From Streptomyces sp. NBRC 110611 (lineage in GTDB: Bacteria > Actinomycetota > Actinomycetes > Streptomycetales > Streptomycetaceae), in contig NZ_BBUY01000001.1 of the NCBI RefSeq assembly GCF_001590865.1, positions 385,607 through 449,606 of the forward strand: a stretch of DNA of 64,000 nucleotides, given 5' to 3'. The notes under the pieces are model-generated. The model did no database searches. It saw nothing but the letters and a program-made list of their open reading frames with translations, and was not told the DNA's origin. The position numbers were made by a program, and so were the translations under genes. Positions 43,998 to 53,039 of this stretch are shown here, one piece after another. Within the stretch, counting starts at the first letter, position 1. Each line of letters begins with the position of its first letter.

Positions 43998-45281
43998 ATG
44001 TCCATGGACGCCATCTCCGTCATCCGTACCAAGCGCGACCGCGGCGAGCTGACCCCCGAGCAGATCGACTGGGTCATCGACGCGTACACCCGCGGCGAGG
44101 TCGCCCACGAACAGATGTCGTCCCTGGCGATGGCGATCTTCCTCAACGGTATGAACCGCAAGGAGATCGCCCGCTGGACCGCCGCCATGATCGCCTCCGG
44201 CGAGCGCATGGACTTCTCCTCCCTCACCCGCCCCACCGCCGACAAGCACTCCACCGGCGGCGTGGGCGACAAGATCACCCTCCCCCTGGCCCCCCTCGTC
44301 GCCGCCTGCGGCGCCGCCGTACCCCAGCTCTCCGGCCGCGGCCTCGGCCACACCGGCGGCACCCTCGACAAGCTCGAATCCATCCCCGGCTGGCGCGCCC
44401 TGCTGTCGAATGACGAGATGCTGGACGTCCTCGACTCCGTCGGCTCCGTGATCTGCGCCGCCGGCGACGGCCTCGCCCCCGCCGACAAGAAGCTCTACGC
44501 GCTCCGCGACGTCACGGGGACGGTCGAATCCATTCCCCTCATCGCCTCGTCCATCATGTCCAAGAAGATCGCCGAGGGCACCGGCTCCCTCGTCCTGGAC
44601 GTCAAGGTCGGCACCGGCGCCTTCATGAAGAACCTCGACGACGCCCGCGAACTCGCCGCCACCATGGTCGAGCTGGGCACCGACCACGGCGTGACCACCC
44701 GCGCCCTGCTCACCGACATGTCCACCCCCCTCGGCCTGACCGCCGGCAATGCCCTGGAGGTCCGCGAATCCGTCGAGGTCCTTGCCGGCGGCGGCCCCCG
44801 GGACGTCGTCGACCTGACCCTCGCCCTGGCCCACGAGATGCTCGACGCCGCCGGCCTGCCCGACGCCGACCCCGCCAAGGCCCTCGCCGACGGCTCCGCC
44901 ATGGACCACTGGCGCCGCATGATCACCGCCCAGGGCGGCGACCCGGACGCCCCTCTCCCGGTGTCCCGCGAACAGCACGTGATCACCGCCGGCCAGACCG
45001 GCATCCTCACCACCCTGGACGCCTACGCCATCGGCCTCTCCGCCTGGCGCCTCGGCGCGGGCCGCGCCCGCAAGGAGGACCCGGTCCAGGCCGCCGCCGG
45101 CATCGAACTCCACGCCAAGCCCGGCGACCCGGTCACCGCCGGCCAGCCCCTCCTCACCCTCCACACCGACACCCCCGAGAAGATCCCGTACGCGGTCGAG
45201 GCCCTCGACGACGGCATCGCCATCGCCCCGCACGGCACGGCCTTCACCCCCCGCCCGGTGGTCCTGGAGCGCATCGGCTGA
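43998..45281 (+). CDS. deoA: Thymidine phosphorylase
   Basis: A 427-residue nucleoside phosphorylase cleaving thymidine or deoxyuridine to base and deoxyribose-1-phosphate. It has the signature SGRGLGHTGGTLDKLESIPG (about 115-134), KHSTGGVGDKI for phosphate, and VLDVKVGTGAFMKN. ATG 43998 with AAAGGA seven bases upstream; a second in-frame ATG follows two codons later. In S. coelicolor the equivalent gene directly follows cdd (from memory); here about 2.9 kb intervene. Confidence 0.96.
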   Translation: MSMDAISVIRTKRDRGELTPEQIDWVIDAYTRGEVAHEQMSSLAMAIFLNGMNRKEIARWTAAMIASGERMDFSSLTRPTADKHSTGGVGDKITLPLAPLVAACGAAVPQLSGRGLGHTGGTLDKLESIPGWRALLSNDEMLDVLDSVGSVICAAGDGLAPADKKLYALRDVTGTVESIPLIASSIMSKKIAEGTGSLVLDVKVGTGAFMKNLDDARELAATMVELGTDHGVTTRALLTDMSTPLGLTAGNALEVRESVEVLAGGGPRDVVDLTLALAHEMLDAAGLPDADPAKALADGSAMDHWRRMITAQGGDPDAPLPVSREQHVITAGQTGILTTLDAYAIGLSAWRLGAGRARKEDPVQAAAGIELHAKPGDPVTAGQPLLTLHTDTPEKIPYAVEALDDGIAIAPHGTAFTPRPVVLERIG

Positions 45282-45348
45282 CGCGGAGCCGGGGCGCCCG
45301 AGGCCTCCGGGCAGGGTGCCCCGCCGCCCGCTCGCCTGCCCATACGAC

Positions 45349-45428
45349 GAGGTCCCCGCGTTCACGGGGCCTCTCACTGTGAACTTCCACGAGGGCCCGG
45401 CTCTCTCCCCCCGGAGAGAGCCGGACCC
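45349..45428. terminator. Two hairpins downstream of deoA
   Basis: A small hairpin (GAGGTCCCCG/CGGGGCCTC, 45349-45373) is followed by a stronger one, GGGCCCGGCTCTCTCC at 45393-45408 and its complement with one mismatch at 45413-45428, four-base loop. The second is the likelier terminator. Confidence 0.75.
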
Positions 45429-45484
45429 AGCCGTGTCTTGTTCTGTGCCCCCTCGCTGGACTGGGTCTGTCCGCCTGCCTTAAA

Positions 45485-45504
45485 TTTTGGCCGATCGGTC
45501 AAAA
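45485..45504. promoter_or_regulatory. TTTTGGCCGATCGGTCAAAA palindrome, probable TetR autoregulatory operator
   Basis: A 20-base palindrome with one mismatched base pair, 57 bases upstream of the TetR start at 45562, flanked by A/T runs. Its size and symmetry suit a TetR dimer. Binding by the adjacent TetR is inferred. Confidence 0.7.
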
Positions 45505-45561
45505 AATGGTCCGGCTGGCCAGGAATTCGCCTGTCCGGACCCGGGAGAGGTTGTACGGAAC

Positions 45562-46212
45562 GTGGCACAGCAGCAGTCGGAGCGCTCGTTCATCGAGAAG
45601 GCGCGACGTGCCCAGATCGTCGATGCTGCCGTCGAGACTCTCGCGGCATGGGGGTTCGCGAGGGCCTCGCTGGCGCGCATCGCCGAGCGGGCCGGGATCA
45701 GCAAAGGGGTGATCTCGTATCACTTCGCAGGCAAGAATGAGCTGATCGAGGTGGTCGTCGAGCAGATCTACGAGCGCATCGGCGCTTTTGTGGGGCCCCG
45801 GATGGAGGAGGTCCAGCAGGTGGGCGGGGGCGGATGGCTGCGCGTCTACATCCAGTCCGTTGCCGCGTACATGGCGGATCACCGCACTCAGCTCGCTGCG
45901 CTCGGGGAGATCTTCAGCAACTTCCGGAAGGGGGACGGTGACCTGCGTTACGGCGTGGTCAGCAGCGAACCGATCTACGCCGCACTGGAGGAGAACTTCC
46001 GCAGGGGCCAGGAGTGCGGTGACTTCCGGCCGTTCGACGCCCGCGTGATGGCCGTCAGTCTCCAGTCCGGGATCGACGCGATGTTCGCGTACTGGAGCAC
46101 CTATCCCGAGCATGACCTGGCCGCGCACGCCCGCGAACTCGCCGACCTCTTCGAGCGCGCCACCCGCGGCGAGGACCGGTCGGCCGAGGATCACCAGACA
46201 AGAGACAACTGA
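45562..46212 (+). CDS. TetR/AcrR-family repressor
   Basis: A 216-residue regulator. The HTH region (about 15-60) reads AQIVDAAVETLAAWGFARASLARIAERAGISKGVISYHFAGKNELI. The C-terminal domain is helical with QSGIDAMFAYWSTYPEHD. The GTG at 45562 follows GGGAGAGG; a TTG at 45487 would place the start inside the palindrome and is rejected. It precedes an acyltransferase gene by 116 bases, which it may control. Confidence 0.88.
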   Translation: MAQQQSERSFIEKARRAQIVDAAVETLAAWGFARASLARIAERAGISKGVISYHFAGKNELIEVVVEQIYERIGAFVGPRMEEVQQVGGGGWLRVYIQSVAAYMADHRTQLAALGEIFSNFRKGDGDLRYGVVSSEPIYAALEENFRRGQECGDFRPFDARVMAVSLQSGIDAMFAYWSTYPEHDLAAHARELADLFERATRGEDRSAEDHQTRDN

Positions 46213-46253
46213 TTGTTTCTTCGCGGCCGCTGTCGCATGTCACATGTCGACGC

Positions 46254-46295
46254 ATGCCAAATGCCAAATGCCAAATGTCGCATGTTGCATGTCGC
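46254..46295. repeat. Six 7-base tandem repeats between TetR and acyltransferase genes
   Basis: Three ATGCCAA units (46254-46274) followed by ATGTCGC, ATGTTGC and ATGTCGC (46275-46295). They are slippage-type repeats, AT-richer than the background, in the presumed leader of the acyltransferase gene. Confidence 0.85.
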
Positions 46296-46328
46296 ATACG
46301 GCCGCCCAGATGAACGGGGGAACTGACC

Positions 46329-47564
46329 ATGACGGCAGACGACTTGAGGCGCATGGCCCCGGGGGGCGAGACGGCGCCGCCCGACGGTCTGCCCGACACC
46401 GGCCCGCAGCGCCCGCGGTTGCAGTACGTGGACAACCTGCGCATCGCGTTGACGGCACTCGTGGTGCTGCATCACGTCGGCGTCACCTACGGCAACATAC
46501 CGGCCTGGTACTACACCGAACCGGCCAAGGACGGCTCCGGTGCAGCCCTGGACCTCTTCGTGATGTTCAACCAGGCGTTCTTCATGGGGTTCTTCTTCAT
46601 GATTGCGGGGTACTTCACTCCACCCTCCTACGCCCGCAAGGGCGCGCGCTTCTACTACCGCGACCGGCTCAAGCGCCTCGGTATTCCGCTGCTCGTCTTC
46701 CTCCTGCTGATCCGCCCCCTGGTGACCTTGCATGTGTTCGAGGGGCTGCGGGATGAGGTGCCCTACTGGGCCTTCTACCTCCTGAGCTGGGACGCCGGGC
46801 CGATGTGGTTCGTCGAGGTGCTGCTGGTGTTCGCGGCGGCGTACGTCCTGGTCCGTCGCCGTGCGGAGCCCCGTACGGAACGTCGCGCGCACGCGGCGGA
46901 GGCCGGGCGCGTGGCCGGCCCTCAGGGCGGGCGTGGCCCGCGGTGGTCGTCGGACCCCAGGCCCCTGCGGCCGGGCGCCGTCATCATCTTCACCGCCGCT
47001 CTTGCCCTCGCCACGTACCTTTGGCGCTTCCTCGTGCCGACCGGCACATACGTCCCCTTCCTCGGTCTGCCGACTCCCAACTTCCTCCCGCAGTACGCGA
47101 GTTTCTTCGTCATCGGCGTGCTCGCCTTCCGCCGCGGCTGGCCGCAGACGCTGTCCCGCGCCGCCGGCCGGACCGGCTTCGCCGTCGCCGCTGGAGCGAC
47201 CCTCGTCCACCTCGTGGCGACCGCGACCTCACCTGACGGCGCCTCCCTCGGACACGGCACCTGGCAGTCGCTGGCTGCGGCCGCCTGGGAGTCCACGTTC
47301 GCCGTCAGCATGGTCATCGGCCTGACCGTCTTCTTCCGCGAGCACCTCAACCGCCAGGGCCGCACTGCTGCGTTCCTTTCCCGGCACGCCTTCGCCGTCT
47401 ACCTCATCCACCCTGCGGTCCTTGTCGGTGTCAGCTTCGCCTTCCGCCGGCTGGACGCCCCGGCCGCCGTCAAGTTCACCCTCGTCGCCGCCCTGGCTCT
47501 GCCGCTGTGCTGGGTGGTGGCGTACGCCGTCCGTTCCCTGCCCCGAGCCGATCGGGTGCTGTAG
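46329..47564 (+). CDS. Acyltransferase 3 family membrane protein
   Basis: A 411-residue, ten-helix protein. The AT3 start YVDNLRIALTALVVLHHVGVTYG carries the His-His motif, then FFMIAGYFTPPSY, GPMWFVEVLLVF and a final SRHAFAVYLIHPAVL with the conserved His. This subtype (OpgC/membrane-acyltransferase-like) acylates glycans or lipids. A hydrophilic insertion (about 180-210, Arg-rich) lies in a loop. It may be regulated by the TetR upstream. Followed by a strong terminator. Confidence 0.85.
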   Translation: MTADDLRRMAPGGETAPPDGLPDTGPQRPRLQYVDNLRIALTALVVLHHVGVTYGNIPAWYYTEPAKDGSGAALDLFVMFNQAFFMGFFFMIAGYFTPPSYARKGARFYYRDRLKRLGIPLLVFLLLIRPLVTLHVFEGLRDEVPYWAFYLLSWDAGPMWFVEVLLVFAAAYVLVRRRAEPRTERRAHAAEAGRVAGPQGGRGPRWSSDPRPLRPGAVIIFTAALALATYLWRFLVPTGTYVPFLGLPTPNFLPQYASFFVIGVLAFRRGWPQTLSRAAGRTGFAVAAGATLVHLVATATSPDGASLGHGTWQSLAAAAWESTFAVSMVIGLTVFFREHLNRQGRTAAFLSRHAFAVYLIHPAVLVGVSFAFRRLDAPAAVKFTLVAALALPLCWVVAYAVRSLPRADRVL

Positions 47565-47629
47565 GGCCGGGTGCTGTAAGGCCTGTCCGTTGGGTCGCAC
47601 GGACCTCGCGGTGCATCGGGTACGACGAA

Positions 47630-47666
47630 GGGGCCGCCCCGTCACGGCAGGTGACGGGGCGGCCCC
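47630..47666. terminator. Perfect hairpin terminator
   Basis: GGGGCCGCCCCGTCAC (47630-47645) and its complement (47651-47666), a perfect 16-base-pair stem with a five-base loop, 65 bases after the acyltransferase stop. A similar terminator lies at 62963-63007, in both cases just beyond the 3' end of MFS coding sequence on the opposite strand. Confidence 0.88.
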
Positions 47667-47715
47667 TTCGGCCTAGGGGGGCCGGCCTTATGGGGGCCGG
47701 TCCATGGGAAGGAAC

Positions 47716-47793
47716 CTACACGGCCTTCTCCAGATCCAGCAGGCGGCGCTCGGCGACCGCCTTGCGCGTCGCGTACAGGATGATCGACGCGGC
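47716..47793 (-). pseudogene. C-terminal remnant of an MFS transporter gene
   Basis: On the minus strand 47793-47716 reads AASIILYATRKAVAERRLLD then LEKAV and a stop. This matches the end of the MFS protein at 63031, AASITLYATRKAVAERRLL then HIQHLEKAA and a stop. Homology ends abruptly at 47793; the upstream sequence belongs to the flank of the next gene. It is therefore the truncated tail of a second MFS gene, next to a comparable terminator. It marks a recombination or insertion boundary. Confidence 0.85.
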
Positions 47794-47830
47794 GCAGGGC
47801 TTCCTCACCCCCTCATGGCACAACTACTGC

Positions 47831-49918
47831 TCAGTGCACGCGCCAGTCGTCCGGCTCCGGCGCCGTGATCTCCGCCGACACATCCAGCGTGAGCGTGTGC
47901 AGCCGCGCTCCCGCCCCAAGGGTGGCGATGACGAGCCGTCCCTCGGCGTCCACGGCCACGGACGGGGCATGGGCGAAGGGGCCACCACCCAGCGGAGTCC
48001 ACTCGGAGCTCGTCGGGCGGCCGTCCAGGGGCTGGCGGCTGATCGCCAGATCGCCGTTGTCGGTGCGCTGCACCAGGGCCAGGTCGCCGCCGGGAAGCAC
48101 CGCGTGGGCGAGCGGGCCGTAGCCGGGGTTGCTGTCGACGATCTCGGGCTGCGGGTTCCAGGTTCCGTCGGCCCCCCGCTGCCGGTTGGCCAGGATCCAG
48201 CCCGTGCCGGGCTGCCGCGAGAACATCAGCAGCCCGCCGTCCGCCTGCTCCACAAGCGTCACCGGCCCGGAAGGCCGGGCCAGCAGCGTCCCGTAATCAC
48301 GCTCGAACGCGCCGTCCGGAGTGCTCTGGTACCAGCGCATCATCCCGTTGTTGTTGGTCGCGTACACCTCGACCGTGCCGCGCCGCAGTGTGACCGCCGC
48401 GGCGCCCTCCAGCAGCCCGCCGTGCAGGTCCTCCCACGGGCCCCAACCGCCGTCCGCATCGTCCGCAGTCGTCGTCCGGGCGCTCAGCCCGCCGCCGAAG
48501 TTGCGCAGCATGAACGTGATCCGGCCGGAACCCGTCACGGCCGCCACCGGCATGCCCAGCCCACGACGCTTGGCGGCCCCGCCCGGTGCGGTTCCGTACG
48601 GGTTGCCGACATCGGCCCACTGCCCGAACCCGTTCCTGTTCCCGTTCCCGCTGTCGCCGTCGCCGCCCTCCTGCGCCAGGTGCATGATGTCGCGCTGCTG
48701 TTCCTCGGGCCCGGATCCGACCCGGGAACGCATGGCCAGGACGTGAATCCGGCCCGCCTGATCGCGCACGGCGTCCAGGCGGGGAAGGCAGCGGCTGTCC
48801 TCGTCTCCCGACCACTGGCCCAGGGGCCGCGGCCCCGACCACGTCTCGGAGCCGGGCTGCTCCTGCGTCCAGGCCATGGGCCGTCCGCCGAGGACGGCGA
48901 AGGCGGTCAGCCGGCCGTCGGCGAGGGGCTGCAGCCAGCTCGTGCTCGGCTGCCAGCGGTAGGTGGTGCTCTGCCCGTAGTAGCGGTTGTAGGCGCGGTT
49001 GCCCAGCGGCCGGTCGCCGCACTCTCCGGGCGCCTTCTGGCACTCGTGGCCGTCCTCACCGCCGTAGACGGCGAGGTAGTGGAACTTCTCCGCGGCGGCC
49101 TGCGCGCTGAGATTGTCGGGGCGCAGCTTGTTGCAGTACCCCTGGTAGCTCTCCACGGCGGGCAGGCGGCGTGCCGGATCCGTCTGCTCGTACTGCTCGT
49201 GCGTCCGCTCGTACTCGCGCAGCGCGGCCAGGGCGAAGAACGCGGCCGCGGTGTGGTCGGTGTTGTCGCAGTAGGAGATGGAGCCGGACGCGGCGTCGTA
49301 CCGCGTGCGCTCCGGGTCGGGGTTCATCACGCGCACGACAGCGGGCGCGTACTTCTCCAACAGGTCGATGAGCGTGCCGACCACTCCCTCACGTGTGAGG
49401 GCTTTGCCATCGCTCCTGGCGGGGATGGGGCTGCCCGTGGGACGCAGTGTTCCCAGTTCCTCGATCCGCCGGTTCCAGAGGTGAAGGATCTTGTCGTCGG
49501 GCATGGCCACGCAGGTGCGCAGGTTGAGGAAGATCAGGGTGACCCGGCCGTCGTCCAGGGTGTTGATCTCGGCGGTGACGCCTTCGCGGACCCGCAGGGT
49601 GCCACGCTTCCAGTCGGCCCGGCGGCTGCCGGTGCACATCGCCGCGTAGGCGGCGCGGATACCGTGCTGCCGGGCCGCGGTGTAGCCGGGGTAGTCCGGC
49701 TCCGCGGTCTCACGAGCCGGATCGCTGAACGAGAGATTGATGCCGTCGGCCTCTCCCGTGGTCAGGTACACACTCACCACCGGCACGCCTGCGCGTACGG
49801 CCTGCGCCAGATCCGGCGTCATGAAGTACAGGTCGTCATCCGTGTGCGCACAGATCTGCATATGCGGCGCTTGGTTTACGGTTCCGCCCTTTTGAACGAA
49901 GCGCTTGAGCAGACGCAT
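47831..49918 (-). CDS. PIG-L family deacetylase with C-terminal propeller-like domain
   Basis: A 695-residue protein. Residues about 15-260 are a LmbE/PIG-L zinc deacetylase: the first motif reads CAHTDDDLYF (usual AHPDDE), and the later zinc His is in CDNTDHTAAAFFAL. Residues about 300-695 repeat units such as GRLTAFAVLGG, GRIHVLAM and GRITFMLRNFGGGLSARTT, alternating W-rich strands that suggest a beta-propeller or lectin-like (sialidase-type) domain. No signal peptide is seen, so either secretion is non-classical or the start is misplaced. ATG 49918 (GTG 49921 also possible). Substrate probably an N-acetylated sugar. Confidence 0.8.
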   Translation of the reverse strand: MRLLKRFVQKGGTVNQAPHMQICAHTDDDLYFMTPDLAQAVRAGVPVVSVYLTTGEADGINLSFSDPARETAEPDYPGYTAARQHGIRAAYAAMCTGSRRADWKRGTLRVREGVTAEINTLDDGRVTLIFLNLRTCVAMPDDKILHLWNRRIEELGTLRPTGSPIPARSDGKALTREGVVGTLIDLLEKYAPAVVRVMNPDPERTRYDAASGSISYCDNTDHTAAAFFALAALREYERTHEQYEQTDPARRLPAVESYQGYCNKLRPDNLSAQAAAEKFHYLAVYGGEDGHECQKAPGECGDRPLGNRAYNRYYGQSTTYRWQPSTSWLQPLADGRLTAFAVLGGRPMAWTQEQPGSETWSGPRPLGQWSGDEDSRCLPRLDAVRDQAGRIHVLAMRSRVGSGPEEQQRDIMHLAQEGGDGDSGNGNRNGFGQWADVGNPYGTAPGGAAKRRGLGMPVAAVTGSGRITFMLRNFGGGLSARTTTADDADGGWGPWEDLHGGLLEGAAAVTLRRGTVEVYATNNNGMMRWYQSTPDGAFERDYGTLLARPSGPVTLVEQADGGLLMFSRQPGTGWILANRQRGADGTWNPQPEIVDSNPGYGPLAHAVLPGGDLALVQRTDNGDLAISRQPLDGRPTSSEWTPLGGGPFAHAPSVAVDAEGRLVIATLGAGARLHTLTLDVSAEITAPEPDDWRVH

Positions 49919-50004
49919 CACGAGAACGATCCTTCCGGCTATTTTAAATCGATGTCGAGGGTTTGAATTATTCTTCGTCGACTGTGTCGACTGCGCGGGT
50001 TGGC

Positions 50005-51123
50005 TCAGTGGGCCTTCGAGAATGCCTTGCCGAGGCCATCCTTCAACAATTTCCCGACTGGCCGTTCCACGAGACGGTGCACCAACCACGACGCGAGAAG
50101 CATCACCCCGATCGTCAGGACCAGTAGTGCATGCGCGGGGACGTACCGACTCAGAGCGCTGAAGATCTCGCGGCCGATGTTCTCGTGCAGGAGGTAGAGC
50201 GGATAGGTCAGAGCGCCGGCGGTCGGCAGCCAGCGCCACGTGATCCAGGAGAGTTTCCCTGCCGCGAGGAGCGCCATGACGGCGAAACAAAGACCGATGA
50301 TCAGTACGACCGGCCAGAACGGAACGATGTGGCCCATGTACTTCCGGGTGTTGTACCAGGTCACATGTGCGAAGGGCAGGCACGCGGCGAAACATGTCAG
50401 CACAATGCCGGTGAGCAGCAGGTTCGGGCCGAACCGGTACATGAGGTAGAAGGCAACGCCTGCGATGAAGTACCAGCTGTCGTGTGGCATGACGAGCAAC
50501 CTGAGCGGCCCGTCCTCGTATCCGGCGAGCAGGGCGCTGGTGGTGGCCCATACGCAGCAGAACACGATCAGGCGGCGGTAAGTGAGCCCCCACCATGCGA
50601 CCAGGGCGAAGAGCAGGTAGAAGCGCAGCTCCGAGAACAGCGTCCAGTAAACTTCGTCGACATTCGGAACGCCCAGTGGTTCCTGGAGCATGGTGAGGTT
50701 GGTGAGCACATCGGCCCACGGGAGATGCTTCTCCCCTCCGGGCACCAGGAGGACGGTCACCGTGGTGGCGATCACCGCGAACCAATACGCGGGATAAAGT
50801 CGCACCACTCGTGAGATGAAGAAGGAGCGGAGTGGCTTGTCCCAGCAGCTCATGCAGATGACGAACCCGCTGATGAGGAAAAAGAGCTGCACCCCCAGCC
50901 AGCCGTACGCCGCGAACGGGAAGGCGCGGGGGAACATCGCTTTCCCATCTGCCGGCCAGCCACCGCCGAGCGCCATGTAGTGGTATACGACTACGAACAG
51001 TGCGGCCAGCAGCCGCAGTGCGTCGAGCGCGGCTATTCGTCCCGTTCTGCGGCCCTCATGCGCAGAGGGAATTACCCGCTGCTTTTCGTTCAGGGGCAGC
51101 GCCGCCCTCGTGTGCTCGAGCAT
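50005..51123 (-). CDS. Acyltransferase 3 family membrane protein
   Basis: A 372-residue, ten-helix protein starting with IAALDALRLLAALFVVVYHYMALGGGW, then SGFVICMSCWDKPLRSFF, RLYPAYW, LTNLTMLQEPLG and WTLFSELRFYLLF. It is clearly paralogous to the acyltransferase at 24959-26242 (shared LTNLTMLQ and RLYPAYW segments), though in a different context. It could O-acylate a surface glycan. Start at 51123 (ATG); a long intergenic region lies upstream. Confidence 0.88.
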   Translation of the reverse strand: MLEHTRAALPLNEKQRVIPSAHEGRRTGRIAALDALRLLAALFVVVYHYMALGGGWPADGKAMFPRAFPFAAYGWLGVQLFFLISGFVICMSCWDKPLRSFFISRVVRLYPAYWFAVIATTVTVLLVPGGEKHLPWADVLTNLTMLQEPLGVPNVDEVYWTLFSELRFYLLFALVAWWGLTYRRLIVFCCVWATTSALLAGYEDGPLRLLVMPHDSWYFIAGVAFYLMYRFGPNLLLTGIVLTCFAACLPFAHVTWYNTRKYMGHIVPFWPVVLIIGLCFAVMALLAAGKLSWITWRWLPTAGALTYPLYLLHENIGREIFSALSRYVPAHALLVLTIGVMLLASWLVHRLVERPVGKLLKDGLGKAFSKAH

Positions 51124-51774
51124 TTATTCAAAACTCCTGGAGTCAGCGGAAGCCTGGCCTCCCCTGGTCGGACTGACGCGTCGTGCTGATCGTGCCGGCG
51201 GGCGTCAGGGCGACGGCGGCCAGCTGGCGTGCTCCGCGTGGCCGGGAACGGTCGGGGCGAGGTCGAGGTGTCGACGGCGGCCGGTGCCCGGGCCGGTGAG
51301 CGGGCGGCTGAGGCCTGCGCGGGCGGACGGACGGTCGCCGAGCACATGCGGACGCATGGGCCGGGGTGTGTTCACCTCCGGGGTGATGTCCTGCGGTCGC
51401 CGATTGCTCCCAGCGTTCGCCCGGGAGCGCGGGGGCCTGATCGTAAAGTGCACCTAAACAGGGTAAACGGAGCCGAGGGGCCTACTGGCGGGCATTGCCT
51501 GGAATGGCGGAAATTCGCATAAGGAGCCTTATGTCGAGAATGCTCTCATTGTGGCAATCTCTCAGCGGCCTGACCCGCAGCTGATGGCTCGCGGGCGTGG
51601 CGCAGCGCATACCGGCGCCTCGCGCCGCCCTGGCCAGGGTCAAAGTGGACACCGGCGAAAATTGGGCAGCGGGCAGCGGGCAGCGGGCAGCGGGCAGCGG
51701 GCAGCGGGCAGCGGGCAGCGGGCAGCGGGCAGCGGGCAACGGTGCGTCGTGCCGATGCCCGCTGTAACAGTGCG
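51124..51774. other. Intergenic region containing a tandem repeat
   Basis: A 651-base region between the divergent-facing acyltransferase promoter and the 3' end of the FG-GAP gene. No frame looks coding. It is AT-richer around 51440-51560, where the acyltransferase promoter may lie, and holds the GGGCAGC array at 51664-51740. Confidence 0.5.
51664..51740. repeat. Eleven tandem copies of GGGCAGC
   Basis: Ten perfect and one variant (GGGCAAC) seven-base units in direct repeat just beyond the stop codon of the FG-GAP gene. The same unit appears three times at 17814-17834. Period 7 means copy-number changes would shift reading frame in coding DNA; here it is non-coding. Confidence 0.95.
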
Positions 51775-52665
51775 TTACGAGCTGAAGCTCACTCCGGTGG
51801 GCTCGTGGAACGTACCGTCCCCGTTGCCCTTCCACAGCAGCGCGGGGCCGGAGCGGAAGTACCGCTCGGCCAGGATGTCGGCCTTGCCGTCGCCGTCGAA
51901 GTCACCCGCGACGATTTCCTGGTGGACGAAGTCGTTCAGCACCTGCTTCGGAGCATCAAAGACGCCGCTCTTGGCGCCGGCCAGGAGGAAGAGCGTGTCG
52001 CCGCCGTGCAGGTCGTGCGCGACAAGGTCGGTGATGCCGTCGCCGTTGAAGTCGGCGGCTGCGATCTCGGTGAAGCCTCCGCCCTCAGCCGCCTTCTTGG
52101 ACTGGTCGAAGGTGCCGTCTCCCCTGCCCGTCCAGAGGTATATGCCGTCCTTCGAGCTGTTCATGGCGACGAGATCGGCCTTGCCGTCGCCGTTGAAGTC
52201 ACCGGTCACGACATCGGTATAGTCCCAGCCGCCGGCGACCAGACGCTTGGCGTCGAAGCCCCCGTCCTTGTTCCCGGCCAGAAGGTACAGGTCAGCGTTG
52301 CTGTCACGGGCGATGAGATCGGCCTTGCCGTCACCGTTGAAGTCGGCGCTGGCCGCCCAGTTGAAATCCCAGTTGCGGACAAGGAGAGCAGGGCTGCCGA
52401 ACGAGCCGTCCTTGTGCCCCTTCCGCACTGACAGGTTCTTGGGGGAGACCATGGCGTTGGGGTCGGACATGCTCGTGGTGAACAGGTCCGCAATCCCGTC
52501 GCCGTCATAGTCGCTGACAGCCGCGACGCTTTCGTCACCCTGCAAGCCCGCGGCCTGTTCTGTCTCTGCGGCCTGTGCGGGGGCCGCGGTCGCCAGCGCG
52601 GCGACGGCAATACCCGTCGCTAGAAGTCTTGCCGTCCAAGCGGCGCGCGCATTCTTGCGAGACAT
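51775..52665 (-). CDS. Secreted FG-GAP/VCBS-repeat protein
   Basis: A 296-residue exported protein with signal peptide (about 1-32, cleavage near AQA). It has five or six FG-GAP repeats with the calcium-loop motif DxNGDGxxD (SDYDGDGIADLF, ADFNGDGKADLI, GDFNGDGKADLV, ADFNGDGITDLV, GDFDGDGKADIL), probably forming a beta-propeller of the integrin-alpha-like type. No enzyme domain. ATG 52665 with TGGGGA upstream; an ATG four codons earlier is possible. It is the free-standing version of the repeat found in the three proteins to the right. Confidence 0.9.
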   Translation of the reverse strand: MSRKNARAAWTARLLATGIAVAALATAAPAQAAETEQAAGLQGDESVAAVSDYDGDGIADLFTTSMSDPNAMVSPKNLSVRKGHKDGSFGSPALLVRNWDFNWAASADFNGDGKADLIARDSNADLYLLAGNKDGGFDAKRLVAGGWDYTDVVTGDFNGDGKADLVAMNSSKDGIYLWTGRGDGTFDQSKKAAEGGGFTEIAAADFNGDGITDLVAHDLHGGDTLFLLAGAKSGVFDAPKQVLNDFVHQEIVAGDFDGDGKADILAERYFRSGPALLWKGNGDGTFHEPTGVSFSS

Positions 52666-53039
52666 GAAGTTCCCCATGAGTCATCGAAGTGATGGCCGGA
52701 GGAGGCCTGTGCGGTCTACACATCCTCAGCACCTCCGGCCGTCCATAAACAGTACATGTGGGATGACAGGCTGAAAATTGGGAGTGTTGCAGTGACTTGC
52801 AGGAGAACTCGGACAAGTCGCCTTGTGATTGAACAATCCCCTAGCCGTGGGCTTGACGAAGCACCGGAAACGGGCCGGAGAGCCGCTTGGCGAGGCGGCC
52901 CCCGTCAGCGCAGTCCCAGCGCTGCTACATCCCTTCCTGAACGGTCGGCAGCGTCGCGTGAGGGGGCAGCGCCGAAGGCGCCGACCCCAGCCGAGTGTCC
53001 TACTGCCTTGAGTCCGACGATGACTCATAGCTGTCATCG
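52666..53039. other. Intergenic region with a terminator-like hairpin
   Basis: A 374-base gap. A stem GGGGCAGCGCC...GGCGCCGACCCC (52963-52989, imperfect) resembles the perfect hairpin at 54180-54207, and the sequence around it is homologous to that downstream of the 54254 gene. The two 3' flanks are therefore duplicated along with the genes. The promoter of the FG-GAP gene should be near 52700-52800. Confidence 0.55.

Noticed and set aside
47507..49966. 819-residue plus-strand frame opposite the PIG-L gene
   Set aside because: Shadow; the minus frame carries the PIG-L and propeller-like motifs.
51664..51740. Possible CRISPR array
   Set aside because: The units are 7 bases with no spacers; a simple tandem repeat. 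No cas-like gene is present.
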